Origin: Deltaproteobacteria bacterium
Lineage (GTDB): Bacteria > Desulfobacterota > Binatia > HRBIN30 > CADEER01
DNA: 64,000 nucleotides
Direction of reading: 5' to 3'
NCBI GenBank assembly: GCA_029262455.1
Contig: JAJCZJ010000125.1
Span: 1 to 64,000 of the forward strand
Shown: positions 1-9,699 of the stretch, piece by piece
Numbering within the stretch: position 1 is the stretch's first letter
How the letters are laid out: every line of letters begins with the position of its first letter
Program-made: the position numbers and the translations under genes
Notes under the pieces: generated by a model
The model's input: only the letters and a program-made list of their open reading frames with translations
The model's database searches: none
Told to the model about the DNA's origin: nothing

Positions 1-36
1 GGGGGGGGCCGGGGGGCCCCCCCCCCCCCCCCCCCC
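1..36. other. G/C homopolymer at window edge, probable assembly artefact
   Basis: The window opens with eight G, two C, six G and then twenty C before normal sequence resumes. No coding or regulatory reason for this is visible, and it falls on the 3' end of lnt. Runs like this at a contig end are typical of sequencing or assembly artefacts (poly-G reads), so the last codons of lnt read here should not be trusted. Confidence 0.7.
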
Positions 37-1577
37 GCGGCGGTGCGGTGACGGCGATGCGGCGCTGCAGCTTCGCCCTCAACACGTTGCTTCGCCGCGA
101 GCTTCGCACCAGCGACCAGCGACCCGAGCAGGCAGACGTAAGCGAACAGATCGCCGACACTTTCGTAAGGAGTCGCAATCTGCATTGGCACGATCTCGGC
201 AGCCAACGTCGACTCAACCGACGACTCGGTCTGCGAAACGATGCGACCGAAGGGATCGATAACCGCGGAAATTCCCGTCGTCGTGGCGCGGATTACCCAG
301 CTCCGGTTTTCAATCGCTCGCAGCCTGACCATGTCGAGATGCTGTTCTCGACCGGCGGCCGAGCCGAACCAGGCGTCGTTCGACAGATTGACAACGAACC
401 CAGCGCCACCGGCCATCCCGCGCCGGACGAGATCGGGAAAGATCCCCTCAAAACAGATAAACGTCGCGATCTTGCCGAATCTCGTGTCGAGCAGCTTTGC
501 CTCGGCGCCCGGTGTGAAGAAGCGCACGCGCTCGAAAGACCGGCGCAAGAGTTCGATCGTACGCAGGGGGAAGTACTCTGCGAAAGGCAGTAAGTGGACT
601 TTGTCGTAGCGGTCGCGAATCTGCCCAGCCTCGGTCAAGTAGAAGGCCGAGTTCATGTAACGCGGCCGGGGTGACTTGGGGTCTTCATAGTGAGGGGCTC
701 CGACGACCAGATCGGCGCCAACCGATTGCAGGACGCGCGCTATCGCCTTCTGATAGAGGGGCTCGCGGGCCAGGAAGAAGGTCACGGCGCTTTCTGGCCA
801 AATGATCAGATCGGTCGGTTGCTGGCGCGCCGCAGTGACTGAGAGGCGCAGGTATTTTTCCAGACCCGCGGCGTAGAGTTCCGCGCGCCACTGCGCACCC
901 AGATCATTGTTGCCTTGGACAATCAGGATCGGCACGCGCGGTGAGTTCGGCAAGGGCTCCGCAAGGCGGTAGGCGCCGTAGACGTAGATCAAGACGACCG
1001 CCGCAACGGACGGGAGAAGCAGCAATGTACGCCTTCGGATGAACGCCTCGAGAATCGATGCATTCGCCAACACCAAGACGAAAGAAAGGAGATACACGCC
1101 GCCGAAGTCGGCGACCTGAGCGAGAGTGGAGTGCGGCAACATCGCATAACCATAGAGCAGCCACGGGCAGCCGCTCAGAAACTTCGCGCGCGCCAGCTCC
1201 CAAGTCACCCAGAGCGCCGGAACGAGTAGGAGCCGCCCGGTCCCGGACGACCGCTTTGCGCCCCAACAGTAGCAGGCTGCGAAACCAGCGTAGTACGAGC
1301 CGCAGAAGACGACAGACGCTGCCAGTGAGAAGGAATATCCGAACCACAGGGACTGCTCGTAGTACGATGTCAGCGCCGCCGGCACCCAGTAGCCGAATCC
1401 CCACGCCGCGGCGCTGCCCCATAGTAGACCCAACAGTGCGCCGCGCCCCGTCCCGACATCGCGCAGTGCGTGGAAGAATGGAATCAGGGCGAACCAGGCG
1501 ACGAGGGGGACCTCCAAGGGAGGCAGCGCCAGCGTGTGCAGGACAACGGAGAAGAGAAGCCAGAGGACCCGACTCAT
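1..1577 (-). CDS. lnt: Apolipoprotein N-acyltransferase, 3' end cut by window edge
   Basis: Integral inner-membrane enzyme that adds the third acyl chain to the N-terminal cysteine of lipoproteins before Lol export. The reading frame is open from an ATG at 1575-1577 to the window edge, about 525 codons. The first half is rich in hydrophobic segments, as expected for the Lnt membrane domain. The second half is a nitrilase-type (CN-hydrolase) domain with all three catalytic positions: Glu in WPESAVTFF, Lys in DKVHLLPFAEYFP and Cys in FICFEGIFPDL, followed by NLSNDAWFG, QHLDM and RATTTGISA. It follows the giant propeller gene on the same strand after 75 bp. No stop codon is seen because the frame runs into the homopolymer. 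The identification is firm; the C-terminus is not. Confidence 0.93.
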   Translation of the reverse strand, partial: MSRVLWLLFSVVLHTLALPPLEVPLVAWFALIPFFHALRDVGTGRGALLGLLWGSAAAWGFGYWVPAALTSYYEQSLWFGYSFSLAASVVFCGSYYAGFAACYCWGAKRSSGTGRLLLVPALWVTWELARAKFLSGCPWLLYGYAMLPHSTLAQVADFGGVYLLSFVLVLANASILEAFIRRRTLLLLPSVAAVVLIYVYGAYRLAEPLPNSPRVPILIVQGNNDLGAQWRAELYAAGLEKYLRLSVTAARQQPTDLIIWPESAVTFFLAREPLYQKAIARVLQSVGADLVVGAPHYEDPKSPRPRYMNSAFYLTEAGQIRDRYDKVHLLPFAEYFPLRTIELLRRSFERVRFFTPGAEAKLLDTRFGKIATFICFEGIFPDLVRRGMAGGAGFVVNLSNDAWFGSAAGREQHLDMVRLRAIENRSWVIRATTTGISAVIDPFGRIVSQTESSVESTLAAEIVPMQIATPYESVGDLFAYVCLLGSLVAGAKLAAKQRVEGEAAAPHRRHRTAAGGGGGGAPRPP

Positions 1578-1652
1578 CGGAGCAACGTCGAGGGTTTCAG
1601 GGCTGCTGGCCCACAGGGTCGAAACGAGGCCGCTCGAAGAGCCCGGCGCAGT

Positions 1653-4600
1653 TCATGAAGCGGCGCACCCATCGAGCGCGGAGCGGACGGCACGGATCAG
1701 TTCATTGATGGTAACGCGCCCATCTCGGTTGACGTCCATCGCCCCGCAAGCTTCCACTGGCTGCGTTCCGAGAGCGATCCCCACCCCGGTGATGAGCTCG
1801 TCGATCGTCACGCCCCCGTCGCCATCGCAGTCGCCTGCACACGGCGTAACGACCGGCGTAGGCGACGCGACCAGCGGTGTCGGTGTCGCCTCTTCGGGCG
1901 CTGTGGACGTTGCGATTGCAGTTGCGGTTGAGGTTGGCGACGCGGGAGCGAGCTGGCACGCGTCCCCAATTTCGTCCCCGTTCGCGTCGTCCTGCGACGG
2001 GTTGGCAGTCAATTCGCAGTTGTCGAAGCGATCGGGGATTTCGTCGCGGTCGGAATCGGTCGCGGCGACGATGACCAGATCCTGGGTGCACGCTGCTTCC
2101 GGGGGGCAGTCCTCCTGGTTCCGACAAGTCCCGTCCTCGCGGCGGCAGAGGCCGTCGCGGCAAATGAAGCCCGGCGTACATTCACTGTCCTCATCGCATC
2201 CCTGGGAAGTCTCCTGCACGCAGAGCCCGGCGCTCAGGAGAAGCGATTCGCCACCGAGCGCCTGCGCCAGCGGACTGACCGCACGCATGACCGCACGTTC
2301 ACTCTTGAAGCACTTCACGTCTGGATCACCGCAATCGGCGTCTTTCGAACACGTGCCGCGAGCCTCGTTGCAACTACCACAACAGACATCAACCGGGTCC
2401 GGCTTGCAAAACTGGCCGCTCCCGCAGGAGCCTTGACATGGAGTGCCCCCCCCTTCCGTGCAGGGGTCGCTGAACGGGGAGCGGGGGTCACAACTCGTAC
2501 CCAGATCAGCGAGACATCGGCCCGGAGGAAGGAAGCACACGCCACCGTCGGGTTGGCACTCTTCGTCCTTTGCGCAGCCCATCCCGGATGCAGAACAGAC
2601 ACCTGCCTTAACCGCGGCCAGAGCCCGCGTGACGCTCGGAGTCGAGTGCACGACGAGTGTCTGCAGGACGAAATCGCCGGCCTGGTCGTTGCCATTCAGA
2701 TCCACACTACCCTCGATACACTCAGGTTCCCCCTGCTCACATCCCTGATCAGACTCGAGTGTCAAGAAGGTCACCGTGTGCCTGCCGACACGATACGGTA
2801 GCCGCGGATCGCAGGCTTCGAATTCGCAGGGGAGCACCGGCTGTCCGGAGTTGATCAGAGTACGCGATGCGACATCGAATACCTGAAGTACCTCGTCATC
2901 GAAGTCGTCGTCCTGGTTGAGGTCGACTTCACGCACCATCTCCGCGGTGCGCACCGCGACCAGTGCTGGCGCACAGGTGGACTCGGGACACTCTCCGCTG
3001 AAGGTACAGCTCGCTCCCGCACCTGGTCCACCCAGACAAACTGTCGGACCGAGAACGAAATCCTCGGCCGCAACGGGAAGCCGCTGCTCGTCCATGACCT
3101 CGATCGCCGCCATTCTATCGAGGTCGAACAAACGAATGACTCGCTGGATCGATCCGCTACCACTGTCCTCTGATCCGAGGAACGCCAACAAGGTACCGGA
3201 TACCGCCGGCGATTCGCCGTTCTCACCGAGATCGATCCAATCCGCCCCCGGGGAGACGGACCGGACGCGCACGGAGCCAGCCGGGGCGCGCACGGAGCTG
3301 GCCTGGGCGACGCCAGCGGTACTGGTGCTCTGTGGCACCTCATCGGGAACGATCGCGGCCAGCCATTCGGAGGAGAGCGCGACGTCGACGGCGGCGAGCC
3401 GCAGGTTCTCGACCGTACTTCCTCTGTTGCGGTACAGGTGTACGACGAGATCGTCGGTGTCGTCGTCCCCGTCGTTCAGGGCCACTCCCGGTGCCGCGGC
3501 CGACTCCGGGACCAGAAAGGCAGCTACGCCGGCCGATACGACGACCTTTTCCGCCGGAGCGAGGAGAACCACGCCGTCCGGGGTTCGCGCATCGAGCACC
3601 CCTAGAAAAGTATCGTCGAGGTCATCGTCCGCGAAATCCATGTCTCCGACGACATCGGCCTTCAGGTGCGCACCTTCGTCGAACGGGTCGCAAGCGCGGA
3701 CGGCTACCTCAGAACCACGCCGGAACGTAACGGCGCCACCATTCCGTGCGATCGATGGAGCCAGGCTCCGGACGTCGCGTGTGACGTCACTGAGGTTCGC
3801 CGTCATGCGGGTAACGAGGTCGTGAACGAAAATGTCCCCCTTACCATTGTCGTCACCGCTGACGAGCTGTGTTGCGCCGCTTTCAAACACGACGTACCGC
3901 CCATCACCCGAGATGGAGGGCTTTCGGAAGTCGAAGATGAAGTCATTGCCCGTCTCCCGGCCGGCGGAGTCGACGCTCACCCGTGTCGTCGTGTGCCTCA
4001 ATCGATCGTGAACGAAGACATCCCGTCCCGGAAGGGTACCGAACGAAGGGTCCGATACCGCATTGAAATCTGACGGGACGAGGTTATCAGCGAGGCTCTC
4101 GAAGGCGACGAAGCGACCGTCCGTAGACAACGACGGTACGAAGCTGGCGATGTTTCCCGGAACACCGGCCTCGTCAATGCTGACGACACGGTTCATGTTG
4201 TTCGCGGGATCGTCCGGCTGATCAAAGACGCCGTCCTCGTCGGGATCGCGGTCGTGCGCAAGAATCTGAAATCCGCCGAAGGTGTCTATCGGGTCGTCTA
4301 CTAGGTCTCGGTCGCTGCTATCGAAAGCGACGATGCGCCCGCTCGACGAAATCGCCGGCCTCGGGGAGGGAGCGTTCGAGCCGCTACCACCCCTCCCCGC
4401 GGAATCGACGCTCAGCAGAGTTGTCCGGCCGTTCAAACGATCCCGGACGTAGACGTCGAACTTGCCATTGTCTTCCAGAGGAACGAGCGGGGCGGCACTG
4501 GAGAAGGCCACGAAACGCCCGTCGTCCGAGACAGCGGAGTGAACGCTCGCCTGCGTGTCCCGACCACCATCGGCGGCGATGCTCACCCGTTCGGTTGACA

Positions 4601-6821
4601 CTCCGCCCGGCTCGTCGAAGATCCCGTTCTCATCCGCATCGCGATCGTGCAGAAAGACGTCTGAGCAGCAGCCTGGGACCGGGCAGCCGTTGCAAACGTT
4701 AGTATCGCCTGGAACGAGGTTGTTGGCGAAGCTGCGAAAGCTGACAAACCGACCATCGGCGGAGATGGCCGGTATTCCGCTCCCGCCGTTCGCTTCTGGA
4801 TCGTTCTCCGAGGAGACGAAGCCCAGTGTTGCAGGACTACTCACACGAATCGTGAGAATGCCCCCCTCTTCGTCGAAGACCCCGTTCTCGTTGGAGTCCC
4901 GATCGTGGACGAAGATATCCGAGACACCGTTTTCGTCAGGGCGATTGGCATCGAGATTGGACGCGCCGCTCTCGAAGGCGACGTATCGCCCATCAGCGGA
5001 GATGACGGACCCAGAGCTGATATCGTCTGCGACATCACCGGCGGAGTTGACGCTCACCGTCGTGGTCACTGCGTAGCAGCGGGAGGCCTCCGGCAAACGA
5101 AAAAACACCAGGCCGTCGGAGATGACGACACTGCGGCCGTTGACCATCGGAGCCGCATCCACGGCGAGCGCGGAGCCCTCGGTCAACTCCACAGCCCGAT
5201 CTTCGTCGACCCGAGAGTCGCGGACGACACGATAGATGCGCAGGATCGAGTCGAAGATGTCGCCGTCGTCGTTCTTGTCAGCGTCACCTTCGAGCGGTTC
5301 GGATTCGAGAAAGGCGACAACGTCGCCTTCTACCGCCGTGGCGGGAGCGCTGAAAGGAGGCTGATGCAGGCGAACCGCTGCACGACCGTCGCTGGGTTCA
5401 CCTTCGTCATCTTCTTGGCCGATCGGGACCAGCTGGCCGGTGTCACGGTCGACCAGCAGAACCACTTCGTCCAGCTTGTCCGGATCGGCGTTCAGATTGA
5501 GGTCTTCGGTCTGCTCAGCGACGACGACAGCGAGCAATCGATCGGAGCCGAACAAAGCGTCGACCGGCACGGGATGCTTCGACTCAAGATCGAAGGTGAC
5601 ACATCTTGTCGGCCTGGAGCAATCGGCGTCCTGTTCGCAGCGCGTCGCGAGATCCTCGCAGAAGCCGCGGGGTATGATCACGGGCCCAACGCCGGCGCGC
5701 AGCCTGGAGTTGAAGTCGAAGAGCTCGTCGCACCTACCGCTCGGGCATGGTGGGCAGCCCACTTCACGGCAGCAGGGTTGCCCGTCGTCGTCGCCGCCAA
5801 AACACACCGGCCCTGCAGGACTGCGGCGGGCGATGCGCAATACGTCGATCGGCGCGTCGACGGTGCCGTAGAGCGCGAGCTCTGCGGGATCCTGGTCACC
5901 GGCCAGCACCGTTTCGGGCTCGAAGATTGGCGGCAACTTTCTGCCGTGAAGCGTGAACGAGTCGAGGTACTCTCGGCTCGGAACCCGCAGTGCGTCGCCC
6001 CCGGGGAAGGCGGGTATGTTCGTCGTGCCGCGAAGGAATCGCGCCGCCGTCGGCACCTTGGGGTTCACGAGCACGCCGTTCCAGTTCATCGGCAAAAGGA
6101 TGTTGCCCGCCACGTCGATCGTGAAAAGGATCTCGTCGCGATCGGAATTCTCTTCCAGTAACCGTTTGTAGTCGTTTGGCGGCGGCAAGGCAGTGAAGTG
6201 AGGGAAGACGGAATGAAGCTCGGGTCCGCAACGCGTACCGGCATCGAAGAGGGCATCGACGCAGCCCTTGACCGGGAACGAGTCGGCAACGAGATCGGCG
6301 CAAGAATCGCCGAGCAGCTCGCAAGGAAGTGGTGCCTCCACATCCGTAACGGCGATCGCCGCTGGTCCGGTGAACGTCCTACCGTCCCTGAACCCGTCGA
6401 GGAATTCGTCGGTGTCGGGGAAGGTGAAGCGTAGCTTACCCTCCTCATCCACCGCAATCTGCGGATCGACCGCCGGGCATTCCACCGGAGCGCTGGCCTC
6501 GCACCTCTCCCGCTCGGCCTGCAACGCCGCGCAGTCCCCAGCGAGAATGACGATACGCCGCAAGCCGCTCGGCGGTTTGAAGACAACCGTCACTACGTCC
6601 GTTGCAGAAAACTGGTTCTGGCCGTGACACTCCGGGTCGAGTTCGATCTCTACGATATCCCCAGGGCCAGCAAACGGCCGGTTGATATCGCCTGACGAGC
6701 CCCGAAAAGTCCCGAGCTGGCCAGGGATCAGATTGCACATGGCGCTGACCTCAACCTTGTCTAGGAACAGGGCGATGAGGATCACGAGTCCAGCCCGTGC
6801 GAAGGTGGATGAGAGCATCAT
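1653..6821 (-). CDS. Giant secreted beta-propeller protein with EF-hand (dockerin-like) C-terminus
   Basis: A 1722-residue exported protein of unknown function. It has an N-terminal signal peptide. Around residues 605-1035 there are seven repeats of the form ISADGRYVAFES followed by DIFVHDRD, which fits a seven-bladed PD40/TolB-like propeller. Then come Cys-rich segments, a thrombospondin-3-like calcium repeat near 1585-1620, a Thr/Pro linker, and a final pair of EF-hand loops (DCDGDGGVTIDE and DVNRDGRVTINE) resembling a dockerin. Two adjacent ATGs exist at 6821 and 6818; GGAG just upstream favours the second. A sigma54-type promoter lies at 6855-6869. Calcium binding and cell-surface location are inferred from the repeats; no enzymatic domain is recognisable. 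Confidence 0.85.
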   Translation of the reverse strand: MMLSSTFARAGLVILIALFLDKVEVSAMCNLIPGQLGTFRGSSGDINRPFAGPGDIVEIELDPECHGQNQFSATDVVTVVFKPPSGLRRIVILAGDCAALQAERERCEASAPVECPAVDPQIAVDEEGKLRFTFPDTDEFLDGFRDGRTFTGPAAIAVTDVEAPLPCELLGDSCADLVADSFPVKGCVDALFDAGTRCGPELHSVFPHFTALPPPNDYKRLLEENSDRDEILFTIDVAGNILLPMNWNGVLVNPKVPTAARFLRGTTNIPAFPGGDALRVPSREYLDSFTLHGRKLPPIFEPETVLAGDQDPAELALYGTVDAPIDVLRIARRSPAGPVCFGGDDDGQPCCREVGCPPCPSGRCDELFDFNSRLRAGVGPVIIPRGFCEDLATRCEQDADCSRPTRCVTFDLESKHPVPVDALFGSDRLLAVVVAEQTEDLNLNADPDKLDEVVLLVDRDTGQLVPIGQEDDEGEPSDGRAAVRLHQPPFSAPATAVEGDVVAFLESEPLEGDADKNDDGDIFDSILRIYRVVRDSRVDEDRAVELTEGSALAVDAAPMVNGRSVVISDGLVFFRLPEASRCYAVTTTVSVNSAGDVADDISSGSVISADGRYVAFESGASNLDANRPDENGVSDIFVHDRDSNENGVFDEEGGILTIRVSSPATLGFVSSENDPEANGGSGIPAISADGRFVSFRSFANNLVPGDTNVCNGCPVPGCCSDVFLHDRDADENGIFDEPGGVSTERVSIAADGGRDTQASVHSAVSDDGRFVAFSSAAPLVPLEDNGKFDVYVRDRLNGRTTLLSVDSAGRGGSGSNAPSPRPAISSSGRIVAFDSSDRDLVDDPIDTFGGFQILAHDRDPDEDGVFDQPDDPANNMNRVVSIDEAGVPGNIASFVPSLSTDGRFVAFESLADNLVPSDFNAVSDPSFGTLPGRDVFVHDRLRHTTTRVSVDSAGRETGNDFIFDFRKPSISGDGRYVVFESGATQLVSGDDNGKGDIFVHDLVTRMTANLSDVTRDVRSLAPSIARNGGAVTFRRGSEVAVRACDPFDEGAHLKADVVGDMDFADDDLDDTFLGVLDARTPDGVVLLAPAEKVVVSAGVAAFLVPESAAAPGVALNDGDDDTDDLVVHLYRNRGSTVENLRLAAVDVALSSEWLAAIVPDEVPQSTSTAGVAQASSVRAPAGSVRVRSVSPGADWIDLGENGESPAVSGTLLAFLGSEDSGSGSIQRVIRLFDLDRMAAIEVMDEQRLPVAAEDFVLGPTVCLGGPGAGASCTFSGECPESTCAPALVAVRTAEMVREVDLNQDDDFDDEVLQVFDVASRTLINSGQPVLPCEFEACDPRLPYRVGRHTVTFLTLESDQGCEQGEPECIEGSVDLNGNDQAGDFVLQTLVVHSTPSVTRALAAVKAGVCSASGMGCAKDEECQPDGGVCFLPPGRCLADLGTSCDPRSPFSDPCTEGGGTPCQGSCGSGQFCKPDPVDVCCGSCNEARGTCSKDADCGDPDVKCFKSERAVMRAVSPLAQALGGESLLLSAGLCVQETSQGCDEDSECTPGFICRDGLCRREDGTCRNQEDCPPEAACTQDLVIVAATDSDRDEIPDRFDNCELTANPSQDDANGDEIGDACQLAPASPTSTATAIATSTAPEEATPTPLVASPTPVVTPCAGDCDGDGGVTIDELITGVGIALGTQPVEACGAMDVNRDGRVTINELIRAVRSALDGCAAS

Positions 6822-6854
6822 ATCTCCAGGGTCGGTTGCCTACTGTGAGTCAAA

Positions 6855-6869
6855 GCAGCAATCGTGCCA
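6855..6869 (-). promoter_or_regulatory. Sigma54 (-24/-12) promoter-like element for the giant propeller gene
   Basis: Read on the minus strand the sequence is TGGCACGATTGCTGC followed by T. It matches the consensus TGGCACG-N4-TTGC with exact GG-to-GC spacing and one mismatch (CTGC for TTGC). The expected start of transcription is near 6844, leaving a leader of about 25 bases that contains the GGAG ribosome site. An NtrC-type activator is encoded 4 kb away. Assignment is by sequence match only. Confidence 0.6.
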
Positions 6870-6978
6870 CGGCGCGAGCCGCTGAAACTGAGAGGGAGTC
6901 GCGCTAGAGCCAATATCGATGTTGTGAACTTACCTGCACACTCAAAACACAGGCAGACTTTGCGTATCGGTACGGCAG

Positions 6979-9699
6979 TCAGACAGCGTGGGCGCGTTTC
7001 CGCGACGCGGGCAAGCGCACGGTGACCACCGTGCCGCTGCCGAAACTGTCCACGTTGATCGTGCCCGCATGGCTCTTGACGGCCCCGTACGCAATGCTGA
7101 GGCCGAGCCCAGTGCCCTTGCCACTGGGCTTGGTGGTGAAGAAAGGCTCGAAGATCCGGCTTTCCACATCCGCGCTGATGCCACAGCCGTTGTCGCGGAC
7201 TTCGACGTCCACGAAACCCGCCTCGATCTCCTCGGACGACCGCCGCTCGGCGTTCTCGAAATCCGGAAATACGCTACGCGCGGTAATACAGATCTCGGGA
7301 TTCGGCCTGCCCTCGACGGCGTCGAGAGCGTTGCTGAGCAAGTTCATCCACACCTGATTGAGCTGGCCCGCATTTGCCTCCAGGGTAATATTGGGTTGGT
7401 AATCCTGCTTCAGGGCGACTCCCATCGCCTGAATTCGGTTGCTGAGGAGACCTACGGTGCTGTTGAGTCCCCGGCTCAGATCCGTGAGCGTGCGATGGCC
7501 CTGATCGGCGCGCGCGAAGGTGCGAAGGTCGTCTACAATCTGCTTGATGCGCTGCGTGCCCTCAGTTGAGATGCGAAGCAAATCGGGTGTTTCGCGCAGA
7601 AGATAGTCTAATCGCGTACGCCGCCGTGCCTCGTCGATCGCCTGACGGGCTGCGGGGTCGGCGATGGGTGCCTGCTCGTACGCCTCGAGCATGATCGTAA
7701 ACCGCTTCACGTACTCTTCCAGGTTGGCGAGCGAGCCGTGGACAAAACTGGCGGGATTGTTGAGCTCGTGCGCGACTCCGGCGACGAGCTGCCCGAGGGA
7801 GGCCATCTTCTCGGATTGAATCAACTGCGCCTGCGCGTCCTTTAGCTCGTCATAGGCACTCGTCAGCTCTTGATTACGTTGTTGCAGTTGCTCCGTTTGC
7901 CGGCGTACCTTTTGGTCGAGGTCGCGGGTGAGGTCTCCGAGGGCCTGATAAGAGCGTGCGTTCTGCAGAGCGATCGCAATCTGGTTGGCGAGAGTTCGCA
8001 ACAAGTCGATGTCGGCGACAGAAAAAGGCAAACGCGATCGTCTTGGGCCCATCACCAGTACACCAACTGCCTTACCTCGCGACACCAGGGGCAGGACAAG
8101 TCTCGCCTGCAGCTCGTCGAGCAACGGCCCAACTTTCTCGCCGTCGGGGGTGCGCGCCGCCCATGCGCGCAGGCCCGCTTCCGCAAGGGGAGCCGATGCG
8201 GCGGCAAGACCGCTGGCGAGAGCGGCGAGAGCGGAGTCGCCCTCGCGTTGCCGGAGCTTGCCATCCATCTCCCTAAACCAGATCGTCCCCGGGCCGATCT
8301 CGAGATCGAGAACACCGATCGTCGTCACTTCCAACTGCATTGCCTCTGATACAACCCGGGTGACCTGGTCGGCGATCGCCCTTTGATCGAGAAGGGTCGT
8401 CATCAGCCCGCTCAGTTCTCGGATGGTGGCGCGGGAATCAAGACGCTTCCGATAGAAGGCTCGGTCGACGGTGTTTTGTACCGCGCGGCGCAGCGGATCC
8501 AGACCAAAGGCAACGAGAAGTACAAAGGCGGCGCTGAGAAGAGCCTGATTTCTCGCGGCGAAGTCGGGGACCAAGCGCATGGAGACTGCCAGCAACAACG
8601 CATACGTCGCCAAGATGATGACGGTCAGTAGCCCATACACGAAACTCTGGCGCACGAAGCGGTCGACGTCGAAGAGGTCGTGTACGGCGATCGAATAGGC
8701 GACACTGGCATAGAAAATTGGAGACAGAACGAGGGCGAATTGGATGGGAATGTGGTTTCCGGAGTAGGCTGCCTCGGTAAAGACGATGAGCGGCAGCAGC
8801 GTAGCCAGCATGAGACTTGGCAAGGTTACTCGGACGCGCGAACGGGCCGATGGCTCGCGATTCTCCCAGTATGCATAGATCATGGCCCCATAGAAAAAGG
8901 CGATAGCGACGGCGACGCAGAATGAGATCGCATACACTGCGGCCATGCGCGGCGGTTGCGCGTAGTAGCCGCGAACCCACGCGACTGCCAGAACTGCGCT
9001 GATGACGTACGGCAGGGCAAGAAGGCGCTTGCGTGTTCCCACGAAGCCGCGGGCGACCGGAAACACCAGCGCGAGGTGAATCCAAAGGGCCGGAAAGAAT
9101 GCCTCCGAGACGAGATACAGCGTCGTCAGGATGGTCGCCGGTTGTGGCTGATAGAGCAGCGTTCCGGTGATGGGGTACACCCCGGCGGCGGCAACTGAAT
9201 AGAGGTAGACACGTGCCTGCGTCGTGTGTGGTTGCAACAGGCCGACCGCCAAGGCAAAGCTCAAAGAGAGCAGTCCGAAGAGAAGGAGAATACCGCAAGT
9301 CTGGAGGTAGTCGCCAATTGTGAAGCGACGAGTGGGAGCCGAATACAAAAACTCCTTGCCGTCTCTGCGGAGCGAGTACGTCACCGGGGTCCCGAGTGGA
9401 AGTGTGGCGGCGTGATCGTAGACCTCGGCGTTCGATCTCAGGGGCCGCCCTTCGATGGCGAGAACCTGACTGTGGATGGCCGCCCCGCGATCCGGCGGCC
9501 ATCCATAGCCGCTCACATTAGAAATGACGCCGTTGTTTGCAACGAAGAAGCCGGGGAACGGTTTACCGATCCAGTTGAGGCTGACGACGATGGCATAAAT
9601 GCTTATCGGTACCGTGACCAGCAGAATCACGAGGGGGGCAATCCGCGAGCGAGCGATGGCAAACACGGATCGACCGCTTCTGGTCCGCGAGGACGTCAT
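6979..9699 (-). CDS. Multi-pass membrane sensor histidine kinase with GAF domain
   Basis: A 906-residue hybrid-sensor-type kinase (ATG at 9699; a GTG at 9714 is possible). One N-terminal membrane segment is followed by a PDZ-like extracytoplasmic stretch (about residues 50-125) and then roughly seven more membrane segments up to about residue 390. A GAF-like domain (about 410-590) and a coiled coil lead to the H-box GVAHELNNPASF, the N-box NLLSNALDAVEG, and G-boxes DNGCGIS and GKGTGLGLS. It should therefore autophosphorylate and signal to a response regulator. None is fused to it; the nearest is the NtrC-type regulator at 11040, on the opposite strand. Its kinase core resembles that of the next gene (HELNNPASFVHGSL versus HELKNPASLICGSL), suggesting duplication. 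The ligand is unknown. Confidence 0.88.
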   Translation of the reverse strand: MTSSRTRSGRSVFAIARSRIAPLVILLVTVPISIYAIVVSLNWIGKPFPGFFVANNGVISNVSGYGWPPDRGAAIHSQVLAIEGRPLRSNAEVYDHAATLPLGTPVTYSLRRDGKEFLYSAPTRRFTIGDYLQTCGILLLFGLLSLSFALAVGLLQPHTTQARVYLYSVAAAGVYPITGTLLYQPQPATILTTLYLVSEAFFPALWIHLALVFPVARGFVGTRKRLLALPYVISAVLAVAWVRGYYAQPPRMAAVYAISFCVAVAIAFFYGAMIYAYWENREPSARSRVRVTLPSLMLATLLPLIVFTEAAYSGNHIPIQFALVLSPIFYASVAYSIAVHDLFDVDRFVRQSFVYGLLTVIILATYALLLAVSMRLVPDFAARNQALLSAAFVLLVAFGLDPLRRAVQNTVDRAFYRKRLDSRATIRELSGLMTTLLDQRAIADQVTRVVSEAMQLEVTTIGVLDLEIGPGTIWFREMDGKLRQREGDSALAALASGLAAASAPLAEAGLRAWAARTPDGEKVGPLLDELQARLVLPLVSRGKAVGVLVMGPRRSRLPFSVADIDLLRTLANQIAIALQNARSYQALGDLTRDLDQKVRRQTEQLQQRNQELTSAYDELKDAQAQLIQSEKMASLGQLVAGVAHELNNPASFVHGSLANLEEYVKRFTIMLEAYEQAPIADPAARQAIDEARRRTRLDYLLRETPDLLRISTEGTQRIKQIVDDLRTFARADQGHRTLTDLSRGLNSTVGLLSNRIQAMGVALKQDYQPNITLEANAGQLNQVWMNLLSNALDAVEGRPNPEICITARSVFPDFENAERRSSEEIEAGFVDVEVRDNGCGISADVESRIFEPFFTTKPSGKGTGLGLSIAYGAVKSHAGTINVDSFGSGTVVTVRLPASRKRAHAV

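Noticed and set aside
1-1577. lnt as a frameshifted pseudogene
   Set aside because: No long closed frame exists only because the gene runs off the window; the frame is uninterrupted from 1577 to the edge and all catalytic residues are present.
4905-6161. 418-codon open frame on the plus strand opposite the giant protein gene
   Set aside because: Its product has no recognisable motif, and the minus-strand frame shows seven propeller repeats and a signal peptide. The long antisense frame is an effect of high GC.
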